In this document: positions 1 to 5,029 of the stretch, piece after piece
How positions within the stretch are numbered: position 1 is the stretch's first letter
How the letters are laid out: every line of letters begins with the position of its first letter
Source of the DNA: JBHGAV01 sp041946685
Lineage (GTDB): Bacteria > Acidobacteriota > Terriglobia > Bryobacterales > Bryobacteraceae
Length of the DNA: 5,757 bases
Assembly (NCBI GenBank): GCA_041946685.1
Contig: JBHGAV010000115.1
Coordinates: 1-5,757, forward strand
Direction: 5' to 3'
Notes under the pieces: model-generated
The model's input: only the letters and a program-made list of their open reading frames with translations
Databases searched by the model: none
Told to the model about the DNA's origin: nothing
Translations under genes and position numbers: made by a program

Positions 1-3
1 TGT

Positions 4-9
4 TACACT
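4..9 (+). promoter_or_regulatory. Possible -10 element for the TPR gene
   Basis: TACACT matches four of six bases of the sigma-70 -10 consensus and would start transcription close to base 16, leaving a leader of about ten bases before ATG 27. The matching -35 region would lie outside the window, so the call rests on one hexamer. Confidence 0.2.
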
Positions 10-26
10 CGTTCTGACTCAAGGTT

Positions 27-1130
27 ATGGCTGCCGCTGCTCCGATTCGCGAATACGCCATCGAGCTATTCGACGCTACTTGTCAATATCTCAAAGACTT
101 AGCCGAAGGAGCCCTATATCTGGGAAGCCTGGATCAAGCTGCACTCGCGCTTGAGAAAGGCGTGGCGGAGGCGGAAAGGGCTGGTCCTGACTACCCCCAA
201 TTGCCTGAAATGATCAATCGCCTGGCCACGGTCTATTACTACCAGGGCAAGTACCATGACGCCGAGCGCCTCTTCCGCCGCGCTCTGGTAATCCTGGAGA
301 AAGCCGGGCCGGAGAAAGCCGCCAGCTACGGCGAGGTTCTCTATAACCTCGGTGGCGTGTATAAGTCTCAGGGTAAGTTCACGGAAGCTGAGTTGACCTA
401 CAAGCGTGCGCTGGAGGTTTGGGATGAGGCCCTCGGTCCGGATCATCCCGATCTGGCGCTCGTCTTGCGCAACCTGGGCGAGCTCGGGCTGAAGAGCGGG
501 CGGATGCCGGAGGCCTTCTACGAATTGCAGCGCGCGTTGCGGCTGCTGACCGCCCGGGGGGTGGAGGACTGGAACACGCTTGGGGTGCTGCAGACGCTGG
601 CGCAGTTCTACCAGGCCCAGGACCGGCTGTCGGAGGCCGAGCCGATCCTCTGGCGGGCGCTCGAGCTGCGGAAAACGCTTCAAGGAGACGAGCACCCCAA
701 AGTCGCCGCCGCTCTCGCCGAAATCGCCGCGATGTACCGGAAGCAGGGTAAATTTGCGCGTTCGGAACCCTTATACCGTCTTGCGCTGTCCATCCAGGAA
801 AAGGCTTTGGGGCCGAGAAATCCGGACTTCCTGCGCACGCTCGCCGAACTGGCTGAGCTGTACCGCGCCGAAGGGCAGTTCTCGGAGGCGGAGCCGCTGT
901 TCCGCCTCGCGCTGGCGGCTTTCGAGGAGGCGTTGGGAGCGGAGCACCCGCAGGTGGCGTCCCGGCTGGAGGCCTATGCCGGGATCCTGCGAACCACGCA
1001 CCGCATTCCCGAGGCGGAGGTCCTTGAGGCGCGCGCCAGGTCGATCCGTGCGGGGCGGGGTTTGGTCAGGCAGACGCCAACCTCGGAGTCGAAGCGAACC
1101 AGCATGTCCGTCAGCACCGTCCACGTCTAG
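27..1130 (+). CDS. Kinesin-light-chain-type tetratricopeptide repeat (TPR) protein
   Basis: The 367-residue product is almost wholly TPR. Helix-B signatures recur at residues 35 (LDQAA), 76 (YHDAE), 118 (FTEAE), 160 (MPEAF), 201 (LSEAE), 243 (FARSE), 285 (FSEAE) and 327 (IPEAE), giving eight units at 41-42 residue spacing. Several units carry the linker ALGxxHP (about residues 135-141 and 302-308; related QGDEHP at 219-224). This long period is typical of the TPR_10/TPR_12 kinesin-light-chain class, which forms a protein-binding superhelix. No signal peptide, membrane helix or catalytic domain is visible, so it is probably a cytoplasmic adaptor with an unknown partner. A polar, Ser/Thr-rich tail (about 346-367) lies outside the repeats. 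An in-frame TGA at 15-17 makes ATG 27 the first possible start. AAGG at 21-24 is only two bases from it, a poor ribosome site. The fold is certain; the cellular role cannot be read from the sequence. Confidence 0.93.
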   Translation: MAAAAPIREYAIELFDATCQYLKDLAEGALYLGSLDQAALALEKGVAEAERAGPDYPQLPEMINRLATVYYYQGKYHDAERLFRRALVILEKAGPEKAASYGEVLYNLGGVYKSQGKFTEAELTYKRALEVWDEALGPDHPDLALVLRNLGELGLKSGRMPEAFYELQRALRLLTARGVEDWNTLGVLQTLAQFYQAQDRLSEAEPILWRALELRKTLQGDEHPKVAAALAEIAAMYRKQGKFARSEPLYRLALSIQEKALGPRNPDFLRTLAELAELYRAEGQFSEAEPLFRLALAAFEEALGAEHPQVASRLEAYAGILRTTHRIPEAEVLEARARSIRAGRGLVRQTPTSESKRTSMSVSTVHV

Positions 1131-1153
1131 AGCCGAGTAGCTCAAATCACGCG

Positions 1154-1182
1154 CTGAACGCGAAAAGCCAGGGCGCTAGACT
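1154..1182 (+). promoter_or_regulatory. Possible promoter for the hybrid histidine kinase
   Basis: Within the 110-base gap after the TPR gene, CTGAAC (1154-1159), a 17-base spacer and TAGACT (1177-1182) form a weak sigma-70-like pair. TATTAG at 1185-1190 is an alternative -10. Either would give a leader of roughly 45-55 bases. No convincing terminator hairpin with a T-run was seen between the two genes, so read-through from the TPR gene is also possible. Confidence 0.25.
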
Positions 1183-1240
1183 TGTATTAGTCGGGCGTTG
1201 TTCTTCTGCCACTACCGCCACCTCACCCGACGCGGGTTTT

Positions 1241-3682
1241 ATGGCCGGCTGGATGGGCAGGGCCGAACGCGTGGAAGACGGCGCAATTGCCGCCGCGCGA
1301 AAAGTTTGGTCCGCCGTCGGAGCCGGTTTTTTCCAGGAACTTGTCACACATCTGGCGGAGACCCTTGGAGCCGATCTTGTTTACGTGGGAGAAACGCGCC
1401 AGCAACCGGTAGATCGGGTGAAGACCCTTGCCGTGTGCAAGAGCGGGGCGCCAGGGGACCGTTTTGACTACGAGTTGGCGGGAACCGCCTCCCGCGACGT
1501 GCTTGCCCGGGGCATGTTGGTTCATCAGAGAGGCGTGCGGCGGTCGTTTCCGGCCGATCCCACACTTGAGTGGTACAGCGCGGAGGCATTTGCCGGCCAG
1601 GGCCTGTTCGATTCCACCGGTCAGCCGATCGGGTTGATGGCGGCCCTCTGGCGGCATCCGCTCGACGACAATTCAACCGCCCCCTCGATCATGAGGGCTT
1701 TCGCCCCCAGGGCGGCCGCGGAACTGCAGCGGAAGCGGGATGAGGACAGCCTTCGCGAGAGCGAGCAACGCTATCGGGTGTTCATCGCCGGCAGCCCCGA
1801 TGCCATGTGGAGGATCGAGTTTGAGGAGCCCGTCCCGGTCGATCTCCCGGAGGATGAGCAGATCGAGCGGCTGTACCGCTATGGTTACGTCGCCGAGTGC
1901 AACGACGCAATGGCTCAAATGGCCGGCGTTGCGGCCGCGGCGCTTGTGGGCGCCCGCCTCCGCCAAATTGCCCCGCGCACCGATGAGCGAATTCAGGATT
2001 TGCGCAATGTGATCCGCTCGGGGTACAAGTCCGACGCGGTCGAGATACGCGGCAGGGACCGGAGCGGCAGACCCGTCTATCGGATGAGAAGTCATCTGGG
2101 GATCATCGAAGCCGGGAAGTTGCTCCGCATCTGGGTGACTACCCGGGACATCGGCGACCTCAGAAGAGCGGAGCTCGAGTGGCGGGCGTCCGAGCGCCGG
2201 TTCCGCGAAATTCTCGAATGCATCCGAATGGCTGCGGTCCTGGTTGACGCCGAAGGCCGGATCACGTTCTGCAACGATTACCTGTTTGAGTTAGCGGGCT
2301 GGTCGGAGGACGAGGTCGCGGGCAAGGACTGGTTCGATCTGGCGATCCCCGAGGAAGACCGCCCCAGGCTCAGGGCCGCTTTCTCGGCTGCGATTGCCGG
2401 GACGCAGCCGGATCAGCATTTCCGGAGTGCCTTATTGAAGCAGGACGGCACGCGGCGGCTGATGGAATGGGACAGCACGATCCTGCGCGACGCAGAGGGA
2501 AAGGTCGTCGGAGCTGCCAGCCTGGGGAGCGATATCACCGACCGGTTGGCGCTCGAAGCGCGGCTTCACGAGTCGCAAAAACTCGAAAGCATGGGGAGGC
2601 TTGCCACCGGTATCGCTCATGATTTCAACAATGTGCTGACGATTGTCCGCGGCTATACGGACCTGCTGGCGCAGACGCACGAATCCGGCGCTCTTCAGCC
2701 CGCGGTTCAGGAGATGGCGCGGGCCAGCGAGCAAGGCGCGGCCCTGGTTCGGCAGTTGCTCGCCTTCGGCCGCAACCAGCCCGTGCAGGCAAGAGTGCTC
2801 GAACTGAATGCCGTGATTCGCGAGAACGAGAACATGCTGCGGCGGCTTGTCGGCGGTGAGGTCGAGCTGGTTCTGGATCTGGACTCCTCGGCGGGGGCGG
2901 TCTGCGCGGACCCGACGCAACTGCACCAAGTCCTCGTCAACCTGGCGCTGAACGCCCGCGACGCCATGCCCGGGGGAGGCAGGCTGGTCGTCTCCTCGAA
3001 GTCCGTTGAGGTTAAGGATAAGGGCGCGGCGGAAATGCCCGGAATCCCGCCCGGCAGTTACGTAGTGCTTTCCGTCTCCGACAATGGGACGGGCATGACG
3101 CAAGACGTGCGGGCCCACTTGTTCGAGCCGTTCTTCACGACCAAAGTAGGGCGAGGCACGGGGCTGGGCCTCGCCGGCGTCTACGGGATCGTTCACCAGA
3201 ACGGAGGGCACATCCTGGTCGACAGCGAGCCCGGAAAGGGCACGACGTTCCGCATCGCGCTGCCTGCCGCCGGCCAGGACGGAGCGGCGCAGGCAGAGGA
3301 CGCCGCCCCAGTGACCCGCGGGGCGGTTGCCGCGACAATCCTCGTGGTTGAAGACCAGGCTGCGCTGCGCGCGCTGGCCGCCAGGGCGCTCCGAAACTCA
3401 GGGTACGAGGTGCTCGAGGCGGCCGATGGCCAGGAGGCGCTATCGATCGCCAGCCTCCGTTCCGAGCCCATTGACCTGCTGCTGACAGATCTTGCCATGC
3501 CGGGAATGGAAGGTACGGAGCTTGCCTCGCATTTGAGGGAGACTCGTCCCGACCTGAAGGTCCTGTACATGTCCGGCTATATCGAAGCCCCGGAAGGCGA
3601 GGCGCACATCCAGAAGCCGTTCACGATACGGGCGCTCCAGGAAAAAGTTCGCGAAATGGTTGGTCCGCCGGTGAAATTGTAG
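1241..3682 (+). CDS. Soluble hybrid sensor histidine kinase (GAF-PAS-PAS-HisKA-HATPase-REC)
   Basis: The 813-residue product senses a signal, autophosphorylates a histidine and can pass phosphate to its own receiver. Domain order: GAF-like sensor (about 20-165), PAS (about 175-308), PAS (about 316-436), HisKA with GIAHDFNN and phospho-acceptor His460, HATPase with N-box NLALNARDAM (Asn567/Asn571), G1 box DNGTGM (Asp614), F box FEPFFTTK and G2 box GRGTGLGL, then a receiver (about 698-806). The receiver has acidic pocket Glu704/Asp705, acceptor Asp750, Ser778 and Lys792. No membrane helix is visible, so it is cytoplasmic. The H-box resembles NtrB-like kinases. All catalytic residues are present. 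Only 14 positions separate Ser778 and Lys792, against 22 in CheY, so helix 4 of the receiver is much reduced. No ATG, GTG or TTG lies in frame between the TPR gene and ATG 1241, and no good ribosome site precedes it. ATG 1253 is an alternative. No partner regulator is encoded nearby; ligand and target are unknown. Confidence 0.96.
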   Translation: MAGWMGRAERVEDGAIAAARKVWSAVGAGFFQELVTHLAETLGADLVYVGETRQQPVDRVKTLAVCKSGAPGDRFDYELAGTASRDVLARGMLVHQRGVRRSFPADPTLEWYSAEAFAGQGLFDSTGQPIGLMAALWRHPLDDNSTAPSIMRAFAPRAAAELQRKRDEDSLRESEQRYRVFIAGSPDAMWRIEFEEPVPVDLPEDEQIERLYRYGYVAECNDAMAQMAGVAAAALVGARLRQIAPRTDERIQDLRNVIRSGYKSDAVEIRGRDRSGRPVYRMRSHLGIIEAGKLLRIWVTTRDIGDLRRAELEWRASERRFREILECIRMAAVLVDAEGRITFCNDYLFELAGWSEDEVAGKDWFDLAIPEEDRPRLRAAFSAAIAGTQPDQHFRSALLKQDGTRRLMEWDSTILRDAEGKVVGAASLGSDITDRLALEARLHESQKLESMGRLATGIAHDFNNVLTIVRGYTDLLAQTHESGALQPAVQEMARASEQGAALVRQLLAFGRNQPVQARVLELNAVIRENENMLRRLVGGEVELVLDLDSSAGAVCADPTQLHQVLVNLALNARDAMPGGGRLVVSSKSVEVKDKGAAEMPGIPPGSYVVLSVSDNGTGMTQDVRAHLFEPFFTTKVGRGTGLGLAGVYGIVHQNGGHILVDSEPGKGTTFRIALPAAGQDGAAQAEDAAPVTRGAVAATILVVEDQAALRALAARALRNSGYEVLEAADGQEALSIASLRSEPIDLLLTDLAMPGMEGTELASHLRETRPDLKVLYMSGYIEAPEGEAHIQKPFTIRALQEKVREMVGPPVKL

Positions 3683-3704
3683 CGGCGCGGCGGCGGTTTA
3701 TACT
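3677..3704 (+). promoter_or_regulatory. Likely promoter of the 211-residue membrane protein gene
   Basis: TTGTAG (3677-3682), a 16-base spacer and TATACT (3699-3704) give a reasonable sigma-70-type promoter. The -10 ends eight bases before ATG 3713, so the transcript would begin at or within a couple of bases of the start codon, and there is no Shine-Dalgarno sequence to contradict leaderless translation. The -35 box includes the kinase stop codon TAG (3680-3682). Confidence 0.5.
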
Positions 3705-3712
3705 GGACCGGG

Positions 3713-4348
3713 ATGGAGCCCGGAGCGCGTGAGGAAGTCCAAGCGTGGTTGGGGTTCGGAAAGTGGCTCGCGGCGCTTGTTACTCTGGGCGCTTCTCTGT
3801 ATTGGTTCGTAGACCCTGGGATCCGCCATCCTCCCGGCGTGCTGGCGCCCGACGATCCGCGGCAGACGCTGACGACAGGGTTTACTCTGGCGGATCATCC
3901 CGCCTATCGGATCACGGCCCTGGCCCACTTTTCCGTCCGGGGGCTTGTATTGCACACCGAGCGGTACTGGTGGGACCGGGGCTCCGAAGTATCGCCCGTG
4001 GATTTCGCGCTCGGGTGGGGCCGCATGTCGGACCAGAGCGTGATCGACCGACTGTCCATCACACAGGGCAGGCGCTGGTATCAGTGGCGTCCAAAGGACC
4101 GCCAGCCTCCCCTTCCCGTGGAGGAAATCATCTCTCACAGCGCCAACATGCACCTGATCCCGGCGGATCCGACCGTGCGCAGACAGATGCTCTCGGTTGG
4201 GCGCGGGCGCGTCGTGAGCCTCTCGGGCTATCTGGTGCTGGTGGAAGGCAAAGACGGGTCCCGCTGGCGCAGTTCCCTCAGCCGCACGGACACCGGCTCG
4301 GGCGCCTGCGAGCTGGTGTGGGTGAAGCGGCTCTCGGTCGAGGACTAG
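3713..4348 (+). CDS. Uncharacterised single-pass membrane protein with a conserved-looking extracytoplasmic domain
   Basis: The 211-residue product has a short N-terminus, one hydrophobic segment at about residues 12-32 and then a domain of about 175 residues, probably outside the membrane. Striking motifs, which read like a conserved family although I cannot assign a named domain, are VDFALGWGRMSD (96-107), SANMHLIPAD (143-152), the strand-rich VVSLSGYLVLVEGKDGSRW (167-185) and TGSGACELVWVKRL (194-207). Cys199 is the only cysteine. The aromatic and turn-rich sequence suggests a beta-rich fold. No known catalytic motif was recognised. An overlapping frame (3745-4356) is also open, but its arginine/proline-rich product lacks these motifs and looks like a shadow. 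The gene starts 30 bases after the kinase stop with its own probable promoter and no ribosome site. The 48-residue membrane protein follows 44 bases after its stop. Confidence 0.85.
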   Translation: MEPGAREEVQAWLGFGKWLAALVTLGASLYWFVDPGIRHPPGVLAPDDPRQTLTTGFTLADHPAYRITALAHFSVRGLVLHTERYWWDRGSEVSPVDFALGWGRMSDQSVIDRLSITQGRRWYQWRPKDRQPPLPVEEIISHSANMHLIPADPTVRRQMLSVGRGRVVSLSGYLVLVEGKDGSRWRSSLSRTDTGSGACELVWVKRLSVED

Positions 4349-4377
4349 AGGACTGAGCGAAATCCAGGTGTTTTGGA

Positions 4378-4383
4378 TAGAAT
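4378..4383 (+). promoter_or_regulatory. Possible -10 element for the 48-residue protein gene
   Basis: TAGAAT matches five of six -10 consensus bases and ends nine bases before GTG 4393, close to the spacing seen before the 211-residue protein gene. No matching -35 box is evident 16-18 bases upstream. This would give a leaderless or nearly leaderless transcript; no Shine-Dalgarno sequence lies at usable distance. Confidence 0.35.
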
Positions 4384-4392
4384 TGTACTTTG

Positions 4393-4539
4393 GTGTTGCC
4401 GCAACTCACGAAGTTCTTCCCGGTTGTCCTGCTTACCTGCAATCTGGGCGCGGCCGTTTGCTACGCGGCGGCGGGTGATTACCGGCGCGCCGTGTACTGG
4501 CTGGCGTCGGCGCTCTGCATTGCGGCCGTGACGTACTGA
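4393..4539 (+). CDS. Small two-helix membrane protein (48 residues, GTG start)
   Basis: The frame reads MLPQLTKFFPVVLLTCNLGA, then a second half with GDYRRAVYWL (28-37) and a hydrophobic end closing in AAVTY. Two hydrophobic segments (about 8-27 and 33-47) flank a short polar turn with two arginines, as in a helical hairpin. From memory, small phage and bacterial membrane proteins of similar size share a GDxRRAxYWxAAA...VTF ending, but I cannot name a function. An in-frame TAG at 4378-4380 bounds the frame on the left. TTG 4390, GTG 4393 and TTG 4396 are consecutive possible starts; GTG is chosen as the strongest codon. The stop TGA is one base from the stop of the opposing cupin gene. Its small size and non-ATG start make it easy to miss, but the coherent membrane topology and motif support a real gene. 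Confidence 0.68.
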   Translation: MLPQLTKFFPVVLLTCNLGAAVCYAAAGDYRRAVYWLASALCIAAVTY

Positions 4540-4540
4540 A

Positions 4541-4903
4541 TCAGGCCAGGCGCTCGAGTTCGGTCACGGTTCGTTCGTTCATCAAATTTCCCGTGTTGAG
4601 CGTGGTCGCCGGTTCGACCAACACTACCTCGCACTCCTCGTCCGCGGCGGGTTGGTGCTCCGTGCCGTGGGGCACGATGAGAAACTCGCCCTGGCGAAGG
4701 AGGATTTCACGGCCGCGAAGCCGCATCCGGAGCGTTCCCTTCGTGACAAGGAAAAGCTCGTCTTCGGTGTTGTGATGATGCCAGTCGAACTCGCCGAGCA
4801 GCTTCACCACCTTGATGTGGGTTCCGTTCACCTCGCCGACGATCTTCGGACGCCAGTGCTCCGAAAAGCTGGCGAAGACGCTGGCAAGATTGACCTTTTC
4901 CAT
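4541..4903 (-). CDS. Single-domain cupin protein with complete metal-binding motif
   Basis: The 120-residue product is a compact beta-barrel cupin. Motif 1 spans Gly37 to Gly56 and includes WHHHNTEDELFLVTKG, giving likely metal ligands His42, His44 and Glu49. Motif 2 spans Gly72 to His83 (GEFLIVPHGTEH) and supplies the fourth ligand, His83. The full 3-His/1-Glu set is intact, so a divalent metal (often Mn, Fe, Ni or Zn in this superfamily) is likely bound. It resembles the small stand-alone cupins often labelled mannose-6-phosphate-isomerase-like, but that label does not establish a reaction, and substrate is unknown. No signal peptide is visible, so it is cytoplasmic. It is transcribed divergently from the nitroreductase gene across 126 bases and ends tail to tail with the 48-residue protein gene. 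A weak AGGG lies two bases before the ATG. Confidence 0.92.
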   Translation of the reverse strand: MEKVNLASVFASFSEHWRPKIVGEVNGTHIKVVKLLGEFDWHHHNTEDELFLVTKGTLRMRLRGREILLRQGEFLIVPHGTEHQPAADEECEVVLVEPATTLNTGNLMNERTVTELERLA

Positions 4904-4910
4904 GACCCTG

Positions 4911-4916
4911 ATGATA
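4911..4916 (-). promoter_or_regulatory. Possible -10 element for the cupin gene
   Basis: Read on the minus strand this is TATCAT, ending seven bases before the cupin ATG at 4903, which again implies a leaderless or near-leaderless transcript. No good -35 box is seen at 16-18 bases. A run of seven T on the minus strand (4941-4947) lies further upstream and could act as an upstream element. Confidence 0.3.
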
Positions 4917-4985
4917 CGGCGGCCCGCATCCCTCGGCGAGAAAAAAACAGCGGGAACCCTGGGCCGGGTTGGGTCGTATAGGACA

Positions 4986-5015
4986 TTGCGGTCCCAAATG
5001 GTCGAATTCTATCTG
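4986..5015 (+). promoter_or_regulatory. Weak candidate promoter for the nitroreductase gene
   Basis: TTGCGG (4986-4991), an 18-base spacer and TATCTG (5010-5015) are the best pair found in the divergent region on this strand. TATAGG at 4977-4982 is an alternative -10. Both are poor matches. Confidence 0.2.
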
Positions 5016-5020
5016 CTCTC

Positions 5021-5024
5021 GGAG
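5021..5024 (+). promoter_or_regulatory. Shine-Dalgarno site deciding the nitroreductase start
   Basis: GGAG sits five bases before ATG 5030, a normal spacing. It favours this start over the out-of-frame ATG at 5026. It is the only good ribosome site seen before a gene in the window. Confidence 0.6.
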
Positions 5025-5029
5025 AATGG

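Noticed and set aside
2432..3211. Long open frame antisense to the histidine kinase
   Set aside because: It overlaps the catalytic domains of a well-supported kinase gene and encodes no recognisable motif. Long antisense frames are common opposite GC-rich genes.
27..3682. TPR gene and kinase as a single defined operon or system
   Set aside because: There is a 110-base gap with a possible promoter and no shared motif; proximity alone does not establish a functional pair.
3683..3695. GGC-rich tract after the kinase stop as a functional repeat
   Set aside because: It is too short and is simply low-complexity GC-rich promoter spacer.
3745..4356. Overlapping 203-residue open frame inside the 211-residue membrane protein gene
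   Set aside because: Its product is arginine-, proline- and glycine-rich with no hydrophobic segment or motif, as expected of an alternative frame in GC-rich coding DNA.
4941..4970. Inverted repeat AACCC/GGGTT followed on the minus strand by T7, as a terminator
   Set aside because: The stem is only five pairs, the T-run starts seven bases away, and no gene reading leftward ends upstream of it.
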